Below, one piece after another: positions 17,129-27,586 of a DNA stretch of 64,000 nucleotides. The stretch is from an uncultured Nostoc sp. (GTDB lineage: Bacteria > Cyanobacteriota > Cyanobacteriia > Cyanobacteriales > Nostocaceae). Location: the NCBI RefSeq assembly GCF_937863485.1, contig NZ_CALMFY010000103.1:62001-126000 (forward strand), written 5' to 3'. Positions within the stretch are counted from its first letter, which is position 1; each line of letters starts with the position of its first letter. The translations under genes were made by a program, and so were the position numbers. The notes beneath the pieces are model-generated. The model searched no databases. It was not told the origin of the DNA and saw only the letters and a program-made list of their open reading frames with translations.

Positions 17129-17721
17129 CTTTAAAATTTTGGAATTTTGATTTTTAGTTTAGGGATTGAGGAACTCGGGGCCCCCTCTGGGGATAAGGGG
17201 CAATGGGGACTGGGGATTGGAAAAACTCTTCCCTAGTCACTAATTATCCAAACATTCTCAGCGTATATCCGCGTGTATCGTCGGTGGCAATTTAGGATTG
17301 GTAATTTGGTGATAGTTCACGCTATTACCTATTTCTTAATTTAAAACGAAAACACTGCTCTGAGCGGACTTTCCCAAATGGTGCTATTGGAGCGATGTTG
17401 ACGACGGGCTATTCGGCGTCGCTATTAGTGTTGCTGATCACGACAGTATGGGGATAATATTAATAGGATTTACGCAGAGGAGATTTCCTAGCCCGTCTAA
17501 AAATGGGAGGCAAAAAGCGAAAAGTCTCGCGCGTCTGAGTAACAGGACTGCGAGACGCCAGTGTGCAGAAAAAATTAGTTTCCCCGTATCTAGCTCAACT
17601 TTTTAAGACATCGGTGTGGATTTTCTTATCCGTTTATTGCCTTTGACAGGGTTTTCCTCCCCACTCAGGATTCAGCACTACTAAAGCTTAGATCCATCAC
17701 CTACATTCTTAATTATAAGAA
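17129..17721. repeat. Gene-free spacer with repeats
   Basis: A 593-bp spacer between clpB and the glyoxalase gene. It contains a GGGGCCCC palindrome (about 17178-17185), a GGGGAC-rich stretch, a GACGACGGGCTATTCGGCGTCGC-type block (17399-17421, shared with 31377-31399), and a lone AGGATTTACGCAGAG end resembling the AGGACTTACGCA family near 17466. The clpB promoter must lie at its left end. No gene was seen. Confidence 0.45.
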
Positions 17722-18156
17722 TTACTGACTTACAAGTTGCTCTTGTGATTCCTGTTTGACTGCTGACCCTTGAGTTCCCAGTTGAATCAATTCAATTTTA
17801 TACCCATCTGGATCTTCCACAAAAGCAATTACTGTCGAACCATGTTTCATCGGCCCTGGTTCACGCACGACTTTACCGGCTTGATTGCGGATTTCCTCAC
17901 ATGTAGCGTAAATATCATCAACGCCAAGGGCAATGTGACCATAAGCATTACCCAATTCGTATTTTTCCACCCCCCAGTTGTAAGTTAGTTCTATTACCGT
18001 ATTGTCGCTTTCGTCACCGTAGCCAACAAAAGCCAAGGTAAATTCTCCCCCTGGATAATCTTTCCGGCGCAGTAGTTTCATTCCCAGAAATTCACAGTAG
18101 AACTTTAAAGACTCTTCCAGGTTGCCCACCCGCAGCATTGTATGTAGTAATCGCAT
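17722..18156 (-). CDS. gloA: Lactoylglutathione lyase (glyoxalase I)
   Basis: A 144-residue metalloenzyme of the vicinal-oxygen-chelate fold that turns the methylglyoxal-glutathione adduct into S-lactoylglutathione. The four metal ligands fall at the positions known from E. coli GloA: His5, Glu56, His74 and Glu122. Signatures [18 protein letters not shown] and [15 protein letters not shown] are present. The length without a C-terminal extension indicates the Ni/Co-dependent bacterial type. It is cytosolic and appears monocistronic. Confidence 0.95.
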   Translation of the reverse strand: MRLLHTMLRVGNLEESLKFYCEFLGMKLLRRKDYPGGEFTLAFVGYGDESDNTVIELTYNWGVEKYELGNAYGHIALGVDDIYATCEEIRNQAGKVVREPGPMKHGSTVIAFVEDPDGYKIELIQLGTQGSAVKQESQEQLVSQ

Positions 18157-18356
18157 ATTGACCTTCTGTTTTTGCTCTGTTGAGTATTGCTTTCTGCCAA
18201 CATTTTACAGAAGTTGCCAATAAAGCCCACGCCTGGAAGGTGTGTGATTGTCAAAAAGCTTCAATTTTCAAGGTAGAGACGTGATTTATTAGATTTGGAT
18301 CTGGAATGCGGCAAGTCGTAATTTGAGGCAGAGTTTCCAGACAAGTCTATTGATTA

Positions 18357-21300
18357 CTATTGAAGCTCTGTAATTTTAGCTAGCGCCTTTTGGTAATCAT
18401 CCGCTTTACTTTGTTGCTTATAAAGGTCTGCGGCTTTTTGAAAGTCCTGACGTGCTCCTTGATTATCTTTTACTTGAATGCGGGCAAGACCGCGATGGTA
18501 GTAAACATCAGCAAATTTGCCATCAACAGCAATTGGTGTCCTTGTTAGAGTAATTTTTAAGTTATTTTTATCAGAGCGGTTAATTTGCAGGCTGATTTTA
18601 GTACCTGTTTGACCGCGAATCAGTTTTATTACCTGTTCTAAACTCAGATTTGCCGTGGATTGACCATCAATTGCTAAAATTTGGTCGCCCGTTTTTACCC
18701 CACCTTTTTGAGCGGGAGAATTTTCAATAACTTTGGAAACTGTTGGCAATTTAGTTAGAGGATTGATTTCTGTTTTAACACCAATACCAGAGAATTCCTG
18801 GGAACGCAATATCTGGTCGTAATCTGCGATTGCTTTTTTATAATCTTTAAGTTGAGCCTGAGCTTGTCCGCGATTGTAGTAGGCGTCAGTATCGTCAGGT
18901 TTGAGACGAATTACTTCGCTGAAATCGGCTACTGCTCCTTTATAGTCTTGCTGTTGCAAGTAGACTTCGCCACGAGCTTTGATAACATCAACATCGTCAG
19001 GCTTGAGACGAATTGCTTCGCTAAAATCTGCTATTGCTCCTTTATAGTCTTGCTGTACCAAGCGAATTCTCCCACGAGCTTTAATGGCTTCAATATCTCC
19101 TGGTTTGAACTGTAGTAAGCGAGTAGTCCAATCGCGATATTTTATCACCTCAGCATCTTTGGGTTTGAGACGAATTGCTTCATTGAAATCAGCTATTGCC
19201 CCTTTATAATCTTGCTGTAATACAAAAATCAGCCCACGAACTTTAATAGTTTCAGCATTTTCAGGATCGAGACGCACAGCTTCATTGTAGTCAGCCAGCG
19301 CTCCCTTTAAGTCTTTCTGTTGAGCGCGAAGCGCACCCCGAAATGAATAGGCTGCGCTTTCGATATATTCTGGATTCAAGCGAATTGCTTCGTTTAAATC
19401 AGCCATTGCTCCTTGTAAGTCTCCCGTGCCATAGCGTGCTGCACCCCGAGCAAAGTACGCCCAAGAACCAGGATGGTATTTCACTGTTTGGTTTGAAATT
19501 TCAAGTGCTTCGGGAAAACGTTTTAAGCTAATCAGCATTAGGCTGCGAGATATCTGAACGCTGGCATCATTGGGGTCGAGTTTTGCTACTTGGTCAAATG
19601 AATATAGCGCCTCTTGATATCGTTGTTGTAAGTTGGCAAGAGTTAAGCCACGCAAGCGCCAAGCAGAAGCAAATTTCGGCTCAATTTGTATGGCTCTATC
19701 AAAGGATTTCAGGGCTTCTCCATATTCTTCACCCACCTGCATGAAACCTCGTAGATACCAAGCTTGATAAAAATTAGGCTCTAGTTTAATTGCTCGGTCA
19801 ATAGCCCTCATTGCCTCGTTTTTTTCATTTTTATCTGCCTGTTCTGACGAGTTTAGCTTCACTTGCCAGCCATAATTGAGCCAGTCAATGGCATCAGCAT
19901 TATCCTTGGGTTTCTTTACCTTAAATAAAGCTTCTAATATTGATTTTGTCTCTTGTGGTGTCAGTTGCGGTGGTGCATTATTCTCCACTCTCAATATGGG
20001 AGCCATACCGACCGACTGCGCCCAACGGACAAAGCTGCTGATGGGAACACCCCAACTAAAACCCAATGTTATCAAACGTCTTTGACCAGCTTTATCTGTA
20101 ATTTCTTCTATTTCTGCTTTGCCATGAATACCAATGACGCGCCCACGAGTATCTAATACTGGCCCACCGCTCATTCCTTGGTCTGTGAGATTGGTATATA
20201 TTAGCCCATACCCGTAGCTCAAAGACAAAGAGTTCTTAGCTAAAAAAGAACCAATTTGTTTTGATGCTACACGCCCAGCTGTAAACTGACGCTGTGTTTG
20301 TTCGCTTCCAGGTTTTAACCCCAGCCACCCAGAAACAAAAATGAAGTTTTTATCTTCAACAATGTCGTAGTTTGCTAGAGTAGCGACGCGATAATCTTGC
20401 TCACTAGTAAACTCCAATATCGCTAAGTCTGTGTCTGGTACGGTTTTCAGATTGTCGTCATTCACCCTGAATTGATATTGTTTGCCATCAGGGGTGATTA
20501 CCTCTAGAACGGTGCGATCACATTTTTGAGATGGACGAACAACGTGTTCGGCAGTGAGGACGCTGTAAGTATTTCCCTGTTTACCAATAATTACTCCCGA
20601 CCCACTACACTCACGTAAAGTTGGCACATCTATTCGTACCGTAATTTCTTGGGCTATGTTGTTGACTTCATTAGCAATGGGAGGAAGACTTGAGGTAGAG
20701 GGTGCGTTAGCTGCTGGTAAGGATTCTTTTGAAGTGTACCCAGGAGCTAAACGAGCAAATGTCTGGATCGGAATTCCCCAACTATAACGGCTCATTAAAT
20801 CTCGTAAGGCTTCAGTCGGTTGGGAACCATCTTCATAAATATAAGGATTTCCCCAGAGCGGATAGGCATGGATACCATTGATACCGATTACTTGCCCCCG
20901 ACGATTCAGTATCGGGCCGCCGCTCATGCCCTTTTCAATTTCGTTGCTGTAGCCTATTTGATATCCTTCCTTAAAAGCTCGCTCTGGCACTAGCAAAACC
21001 TGGCCTGTTTGGAAGACAAATCCTTGAGATGCAGACGGATTAGCCTCAAAGGGAAACCCCGCTGCATATATTGGTTCATTAACTGTGATCGTTGATAAAT
21101 TTCCGAGGGGGGCTAAAGTATAGTTAGCATTAGCACGGAACTCCAACAGAGCCAGATCATTGCCCTGAAAGTTGACTCCCTTAACCAAGCTAGCTGGGTG
21201 TTTTTTCCCGTCTTCTGTTTGGATTTGAACAGGTTTACCTGATTCTAAAACGTGTCGATTAGTCATAACCGTATAAACTCGACCATCTTTCCTAAGTAAA

Positions 21301-21515
21301 ATACCTGAGCCACTATTCTCGCCAGATAAAATCTTTACGGTTATTGATCGAGCCAGCTGTTTGAGTTGTTCTGGCGATCGCTGGGAAGTTGGCTGTTGAG
21401 CAGAAACTTTTGGGGAAAAGATGCTCAAATAAACAGCTTGTATAGGCAACATCAACAGTATGCCCATCCAGGCAATCAGAGCCAGTGAGCGATGGTACAT
21501 TAGTTTTTGTCTCAT
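18357..21515 (-). CDS. Secreted double-trypsin / TPR / PDZ protein
   Basis: A 1052-residue multidomain protein. A signal peptide (about 1-39, ending VSAQQ) precedes two trypsin-like serine protease domains in tandem. The first has the triad His88 (TNRHVL), Asp120 (NDLALLEF) and Ser198 (GMSGGPIL); the second has His324 (TAEHVV), Asp363 (TDLAILEF) and Ser449 (GMSGGPVL). A region of about ten TPR units (roughly 545-900) and a PDZ domain (roughly 905-990) follow, then one more TPR. Both catalytic sites look intact. It should act outside the cytoplasm. It lies in line with a COP23-domain gene and a membrane kinase gene, which suggests a shared task. Regulated proteolysis is inferred. Confidence 0.9.
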   Translation of the reverse strand: MRQKLMYHRSLALIAWMGILLMLPIQAVYLSIFSPKVSAQQPTSQRSPEQLKQLARSITVKILSGENSGSGILLRKDGRVYTVMTNRHVLESGKPVQIQTEDGKKHPASLVKGVNFQGNDLALLEFRANANYTLAPLGNLSTITVNEPIYAAGFPFEANPSASQGFVFQTGQVLLVPERAFKEGYQIGYSNEIEKGMSGGPILNRRGQVIGINGIHAYPLWGNPYIYEDGSQPTEALRDLMSRYSWGIPIQTFARLAPGYTSKESLPAANAPSTSSLPPIANEVNNIAQEITVRIDVPTLRECSGSGVIIGKQGNTYSVLTAEHVVRPSQKCDRTVLEVITPDGKQYQFRVNDDNLKTVPDTDLAILEFTSEQDYRVATLANYDIVEDKNFIFVSGWLGLKPGSEQTQRQFTAGRVASKQIGSFLAKNSLSLSYGYGLIYTNLTDQGMSGGPVLDTRGRVIGIHGKAEIEEITDKAGQRRLITLGFSWGVPISSFVRWAQSVGMAPILRVENNAPPQLTPQETKSILEALFKVKKPKDNADAIDWLNYGWQVKLNSSEQADKNEKNEAMRAIDRAIKLEPNFYQAWYLRGFMQVGEEYGEALKSFDRAIQIEPKFASAWRLRGLTLANLQQRYQEALYSFDQVAKLDPNDASVQISRSLMLISLKRFPEALEISNQTVKYHPGSWAYFARGAARYGTGDLQGAMADLNEAIRLNPEYIESAAYSFRGALRAQQKDLKGALADYNEAVRLDPENAETIKVRGLIFVLQQDYKGAIADFNEAIRLKPKDAEVIKYRDWTTRLLQFKPGDIEAIKARGRIRLVQQDYKGAIADFSEAIRLKPDDVDVIKARGEVYLQQQDYKGAVADFSEVIRLKPDDTDAYYNRGQAQAQLKDYKKAIADYDQILRSQEFSGIGVKTEINPLTKLPTVSKVIENSPAQKGGVKTGDQILAIDGQSTANLSLEQVIKLIRGQTGTKISLQINRSDKNNLKITLTRTPIAVDGKFADVYYHRGLARIQVKDNQGARQDFQKAADLYKQQSKADDYQKALAKITELQ

Positions 21516-21588
21516 GTTGCTTTTACCACTTGCAAATTTCTATACAAAATATGTTTAATGAGCATCCCACTACCTACCAAGATTAGTA

Positions 21589-22107
21589 TTAATTTTTTAC
21601 CTGTGCTGCTTTTCCGTTTAGTAATATACTCATATCAATGTATATTTGAGAAGAAGCATCTTCAGATTGAAGAATGGGTCCGCGAGCACGATAACCTATA
21701 TCTACAAGGTTTTGAAGTACTGAACTAGCGTTCCGATCCGACTTAAGTGTGAATAGTAATTGACTACAAGGCCCACCGTATTGACTAGCCGCACATATCA
21801 CTGCTTGACCACTAGAAATACCAGATGTCATGTAGTTCAAAATACCTTTTTCATAGGCATTTTGAAATCTGGAAGATACCTCTTGACACCGTACTTGTGG
21901 AGTATAATTTCCTAAATTTTTAACCCAGCGAATCACCGGAATCTTCTTATTGTTGTAGTTTTTGGCATATGTAGTCCATACACCATTATCACTTCTTTCA
22001 CAAAAGTAAGTTTGAGCTTGAGCTAAACTGGGTGGACTGATAGTAGCAAAACTACTTAGAGCAATTGTACCTGCCGTCAGTACCTGCATAAATAAGTGGG
22101 GTTTCAT
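21589..22107 (-). CDS. COP23 domain protein, secreted
   Basis: A 172-residue protein with a signal peptide cleaved near SLAQAQT. The body begins YFCERSDNGVWTTYAKN and contains IPVIRWVKN, VRCQEVSSRFQ and AVICAASQYGGPCSQLLFTL, the pattern of the COP23 domain, named after the circadian oscillating protein COP23 of cyanobacteria. Four cysteines remain after signal cleavage and could form disulfides. The function of the domain is not known. The gene lies 73 bases upstream of the double-protease gene in the same direction, and a kinase gene follows upstream. Confidence 0.85.
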   Translation of the reverse strand: MKPHLFMQVLTAGTIALSSFATISPPSLAQAQTYFCERSDNGVWTTYAKNYNNKKIPVIRWVKNLGNYTPQVRCQEVSSRFQNAYEKGILNYMTSGISSGQAVICAASQYGGPCSQLLFTLKSDRNASSVLQNLVDIGYRARGPILQSEDASSQIYIDMSILLNGKAAQVKN

Positions 22108-22433
22108 CGTTGGTAGTTCTCATTAAAGATGATGAAAGTCATAGATACTATGTATTTACCACAAAATGACAACCATATTACATTTTAAAGTAATGTAAAG
22201 ATTTATTCAGGTATAACCCACTAAAATAACTTAATCCCTTATCAAACATCCTCTGAGAAAGAAACTCAGTTTCTGTATGCAGTTGGGTTTCTCAAATATC
22301 AGTTAGCTGTAAATGATCACTATGTTACTGTCACTAATAGCTGATTGAGGAATTTTTGGTAACAAATAACGGCTTTTAAGCAATAGAAAAATCTGTATAT
22401 TTGCTGATTTATCTTGTTAAAATCCTGTACTTA
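22108..22433. other. Spacer between kinase and COP23 genes
   Basis: A 326-bp A/T-rich spacer. It carries a small palindrome AGAAACTCAGTTTCT at about 22260-22274 and a nearby GGGTTTCTC, a kind of repeat often seen in cyanobacterial spacers. The COP23 gene promoter is expected here. No gene was seen. Confidence 0.4.
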
Positions 22434-23828
22434 CTAATTAATTTCCAAGGAATTAATCATTGTTTGTGCTGTTGGGAAATATTCAGCATATTTAGCCACA
22501 TCTGCCGTATAAGTTATTATATATGCTTGATTATTTTTGACCATCCAAACTTGCAAGCGTTTAATGTTCATTCCATCTTCTTTAAAAGTGTAAATAACTT
22601 GATATGCAGGTCTATTTGCTAGTTGACTTTTGCCCTCTGCAATAATTTTAATATTTGGATCAGACTGTTTGACTTCATCCAAATAATACTTAGTAAATTG
22701 TTCTAATTCTTTATGAGTATATGGGGAATCTTGAACAATTAAATTGAGATTCTCTGAATAGGTATCTGCATTACCTTCTTGTGGCGAAATAAATTGAACT
22801 AGATTGCCAGTTATGCGGTCTGGAGTTATAGTTTTTTTCCAAGTTGGGGGATATTTGATGCTGATGCCATAAACGGTATTATTATAAATCTCCAGGCTAT
22901 TATTACGTAGTATAATGATAAACAAGAAAGCAATAACAGTGGCAACAGTAACAATTCCTAAACCAATAATAGCCTTCCGCCAAATTAATTTTACAGGACG
23001 ATTAGCTGGTGTCAAGTGTCGTAGGGATTGCAAAACTTCTGTTGCCGATTGATATCTCTGTCGAAAGTCATACTTGACCATTTTGTCTATAATTTTCGCG
23101 AACTGTTGGCTAACCTGTGCTTGATCACGCCAGATAATTTCACCTGTAAGATTATCTTTTGGTAATTGGATAGGGTTTAAACTAGTAAGGGCTTGGATAC
23201 CAATCATTCCGACTGCATAAATATCACTGGATAACCGGGGCTGACCTTGACTTTGTTCGCTGGGTATATAGCCAGGTGTGCCAATTACAACTGTTGCTGT
23301 CATTTGTCCCTGAGCATTCACTACTTGAGAACTGATTTGTTTGACTGCTCCAAAATCAATCAGGACGATTTTCCCATCCTGTTGACGCCGCATCAAATTC
23401 GAGGGCTTAATATCCCGGTGGATGACATGATGCTGATGGACGAACTCTAATGCCTCTAAAATATCCTGCAACAGGGCAATAACCTTTTCCTGACTCCACT
23501 GCTTCTTCGGATTGATTTCATGACTCAAGTCATACCCTGCAATAAATTCTTGAACTAAATAAAACTTTTGGTCTTCTTCAAAATGCGCCAACAAGCGCGG
23601 AACCAGGTCGTGGCTCCCTAAGCGGTTGAGTACTTGAGCTTCAGTCGCAAATAGCCGTCGGGCGTGGGACAAAGTATTTAAATCTGTGGCTTTAGGCGAG
23701 AAGTGTTTCACAACACACTGGTCTTTATCAGGCAATTTCCTATCAATAGCTAGGTAAGTAGTACCAAAACCACCTTCTCCCAGTTTGCTGATAATTTCGT
23801 AACGCCCATCCAGGATTTTGCCTATCAT
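22434..23828 (-). CDS. Membrane-anchored Ser/Thr protein kinase with outer PsbP-like domain
   Basis: The 464 residues form a Hanks-type kinase (about 8-270), one membrane helix (about 285-308) and a C-terminal extracytoplasmic domain of about 150 residues. Kinase motifs are complete: glycine loop GEGGFGTTY, Lys41, catalytic Asp139 in HRDIKPSN, and Asp158 in DFGAVKQ. The C-terminal part (ISIKYPPTWKK to the end) resembles the PsbP/DcrB-like fold and would sit outside the membrane, a likely sensor. This layout parallels PknB-type receptor kinases. It heads the leftward set kinase, COP23, double protease; an outer signal passed inwards is inferred. Confidence 0.9.
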   Translation of the reverse strand: MIGKILDGRYEIISKLGEGGFGTTYLAIDRKLPDKDQCVVKHFSPKATDLNTLSHARRLFATEAQVLNRLGSHDLVPRLLAHFEEDQKFYLVQEFIAGYDLSHEINPKKQWSQEKVIALLQDILEALEFVHQHHVIHRDIKPSNLMRRQQDGKIVLIDFGAVKQISSQVVNAQGQMTATVVIGTPGYIPSEQSQGQPRLSSDIYAVGMIGIQALTSLNPIQLPKDNLTGEIIWRDQAQVSQQFAKIIDKMVKYDFRQRYQSATEVLQSLRHLTPANRPVKLIWRKAIIGLGIVTVATVIAFLFIIILRNNSLEIYNNTVYGISIKYPPTWKKTITPDRITGNLVQFISPQEGNADTYSENLNLIVQDSPYTHKELEQFTKYYLDEVKQSDPNIKIIAEGKSQLANRPAYQVIYTFKEDGMNIKRLQVWMVKNNQAYIITYTADVAKYAEYFPTAQTMINSLEIN

Positions 23829-25456
<1,628 letters not shown>

Positions 25457-25506
25457 AGTTAGAAGTTAGGAGTTTTTAATTCATAACTAATCACTTCTAA
25501 CCGGAG

Positions 25507-25531
25507 GCGGAGCGTCTTTGGCTCCGCTTTT
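25507..25531 (+). terminator. eno terminator
   Basis: A 7-bp stem GCGGAGC/GCTCCGC with a 7-base loop and four T after it, 50 bases beyond the eno stop codon and before the convergent argC. Confidence 0.7.
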
Positions 25532-25539
25532 AACTGAAT

Positions 25540-26598
25540 TTAGGGATAAAACCCCAACTTGGGCAACCCCAAGGTTTCATCCCAGCCCATCATCAGGTTT
25601 AGACACTGAATCGCTTGCCCCGCCTGTCCTTTAATTAGATTGTCAATTGCTGACATGACAATCACGCGACCTGTACGCGGGTCAACTTCTACACCGATGT
25701 AACAAAGATTGCTGCCGTTAGCCCACTTGGTTTGGGGGTAAACACCGCTACCGCAGATTCTCACCCAAGGAGAGTTGCGGTAGAAGGCTGAGAAAATTGT
25801 AATTAAGTCATCTCGCACTAGACCAGGATCGCGCAGTGTGGCATATACCGTTGCCAAAATACCGCGCACCATTGGGATAAGGTGGGGTGTAAATTGGATC
25901 ATGAGTTCGTGACCAGCTAAATCACTGCAAATTTGCTCAATTTCTGGGGTATGACGGTGACGGCCGACATTAAAAGCTGCTATGGAGTTGTCCGCCTCAG
26001 CTAGTAATAAGTTGGTTTGAGCTTGGCGTCCACTGCTAGATGTGCCGGACTTGGCATCGATAATAGCTGTTTCTGGTACGATTAAACCTTGCTTTAAGAG
26101 TGGCGAAAGTGCAAGGAGACTAGCAGTGGGATAGGAACCAGGACAACCAACGAGTTGAGCTTCGGCAATGCGATCGCGATACAGTTCTGGTAATCCATAA
26201 ACCGCCATAGCAGCAGTTGAGCGATCGTTTCTCTGTGTCCCATACCAACTTGTATAAGTTGCCAAATCACTGAACCGATAGTCTGCACTCAAATCCAGTA
26301 CTTTACATCCTTTGTCTAATAGTTTGGGCGCGATTTGGCAAGCCAGACCATTTGGTAAAGACAGGAAAACTACTTCACAGCGGTGAGCAATTATTTCTGG
26401 TTCTACCGCCTCTATTGGCAGGTTAGCTGCATGAGCCAGATGCGGGTAGATATCTCCAAAGCATTTCCCGATACTGCTCTCACCACCTAAATAAACCAGT
26501 TCGACTTCTGGATGATCCATCAGTAGTCGTACTAACTGTACTCCGCCATAGTCCGACGCGCCAACAATCCCAACGGGTACGCGTCTAAATTTGCCCAT
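25540..26598 (-). CDS. argC: ArgC homologue (N-acetyl-gamma-glutamyl-phosphate reductase) lacking the catalytic Cys
   Basis: The 352 residues align with cyanobacterial ArgC over the full length, including the NADP-binding start, SADYRF, DAKSGTS and HRHTPEIEQ with the active-site His. ArgC reduces N-acetylglutamyl phosphate to the semialdehyde in arginine synthesis through a cysteine thioester; the family motif is PGCYPT. Here it reads GCPGSYPT: Ser155 (codon TCC, 26134-26136 on the + strand) replaces that Cys, and the only nearby Cys is Cys152. The dinucleotide loop, usually GASGYTG, reads GASDYGG. Both changes sit in otherwise conserved surroundings. It is therefore either a diverged paralogue without reductase activity or a gene in decay. 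The symbol marks the family only. Confidence 0.85.
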   Translation of the reverse strand: MGKFRRVPVGIVGASDYGGVQLVRLLMDHPEVELVYLGGESSIGKCFGDIYPHLAHAANLPIEAVEPEIIAHRCEVVFLSLPNGLACQIAPKLLDKGCKVLDLSADYRFSDLATYTSWYGTQRNDRSTAAMAVYGLPELYRDRIAEAQLVGCPGSYPTASLLALSPLLKQGLIVPETAIIDAKSGTSSSGRQAQTNLLLAEADNSIAAFNVGRHRHTPEIEQICSDLAGHELMIQFTPHLIPMVRGILATVYATLRDPGLVRDDLITIFSAFYRNSPWVRICGSGVYPQTKWANGSNLCYIGVEVDPRTGRVIVMSAIDNLIKGQAGQAIQCLNLMMGWDETLGLPKLGFYP

Positions 26599-26664
26599 GA
26601 TCTGAAATCCTTATCCCATGAATGGTTAATTCGTTCTCAGCTATCAACAATATCAGCGACTAGA

Positions 26665-26784
26665 CTCACAGCGTACAAAACAGCTGAAACCCCTCTACTT
26701 TTTTTGGAAGCAAACAGGGAAGAGTACATGGCGAAGGGGTGAGGCGGTGAGCGAGTCGGAGTTTTTTGTACAAGACGCTGTGAG
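26665..26784. mobile_element. Possible 120-bp MITE
   Basis: Ends at 26665-26681 and 26761-26784 are inverted copies. CTCACAGCG is perfect; the adjoining TACAAAAC is separated by four bases and two extra T in the right arm. No reading frame is inside. It lies just upstream of argC, so it may affect its promoter. No target duplication was recognised. Confidence 0.4.
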
Positions 26785-26860
26785 AAGGGGGTTCCCGTCG
26801 AGTCCCTTAGTGCTAGCGGTAGCGTTAGCGTTCGCGATAGCGCAGCGTTAGCGATAGCGA

Positions 26861-26896
26861 GGAACGAGCGTCGGAACGAGCGTCGGAACGAGCGTC
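26861..26896. repeat. Three tandem 12-bp repeats
   Basis: Exactly three copies of GGAACGAGCGTC in a row, directly after a stretch of GCGTTAGCG/GCGATAGCG words. Confidence 0.9.
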
Positions 26897-27586
26897 ACTT
26901 CCCAACCCGAAGGGTGAGGCGGCGAAATTATCAAATATTCTATTTGTCCCCCTTGTCCCCCTTGTCCTGTTCATCCTTGACTGTCGCTGCACTCTATTAT
27001 TAAACGCCAATTTTAAAGGCAGAAATTTTTGCCACGTTATCAAATCATAAAATAACTCGGTAAGTGGGAAACTCAGTCACTTTAGGGCTGAGAGGGAAGT
27101 GACACTAAGGGCAAGCCCAGTCACCACTCGTGCAGTAAAAAATGCAGTCAGTCTATGTTAAAATTAAATTGTGAGTAGAAATAACTATTTACGTTTTGAA
27201 GCATCTTAGCACGGAGAAATCCCGGCTCCCATCAAACAACGGTTAGCAATAAGAGCTAACGGCACTATGACTTGAAAGAGCAAATAATGGTGAGTCCAGT
27301 CCTGTTCGCGTAGCATCTCCCTTAGGAGAAGGGTTTTCCGTTGAGCAGATTGTGTATATTACCACGTTTTGGCAAAGGGAATGGACTCTGAAAGCTTTAA
27401 GAAAAACAATAATTAAGCGCAATTGCAATACCTTTAGTAATAGTAGTTTTTTTGACCATCTAGGGGTATACTTGACTATCCCTTCCATGCTTGGCTTGGA
27501 GAAAGGAGCGTATCTTTAGACCTGAGAGTGTCAATGCTAGTCTACTTCTCTAGTCTTATAGAGAAGCTACAATCTAAAAGAATAAA

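Larger units (their letters stand above)
26599..27586. repeat. Long gene-free spacer upstream of ribBA with repeats
   Basis: Nearly 1 kb without a supported gene. Contents from left: an inverted-repeat element (26665-26784), a stretch built on GCGTTAGCG and GCGATAGCG words (26815-26860), a triple 12-bp repeat (26861-26896), an inverted-repeat-rich segment with GTGAC/GTCAC and CTCAG/CTGAG pairs (27072-27140), and a repeat block at 27305-27345. The rest should hold the ribBA leader. It does not match the FMN riboswitch consensus as far as can be judged by eye. Confidence 0.5.

Noticed and set aside
11900..17130. CIRCE heat-shock operators before htpG and clpB
   Set aside because: No TTAGCACTC-N9-GAGTGCTAA or close variant in either upstream region.
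17464..17480. AGGATTTACGCAG as another MITE end
   Set aside because: No matching inverted end within 300 bases; likely a lone or decayed end.
26825..27043. 72-codon frame with SDARSDARSDARS repeat
   Set aside because: Produced by the triple 12-bp repeat and no start signal or homology.
27060..27160. Cobalamin or FMN riboswitch before ribBA
   Set aside because: The conserved boxes of either class could not be found by eye; only short inverted pairs are present.
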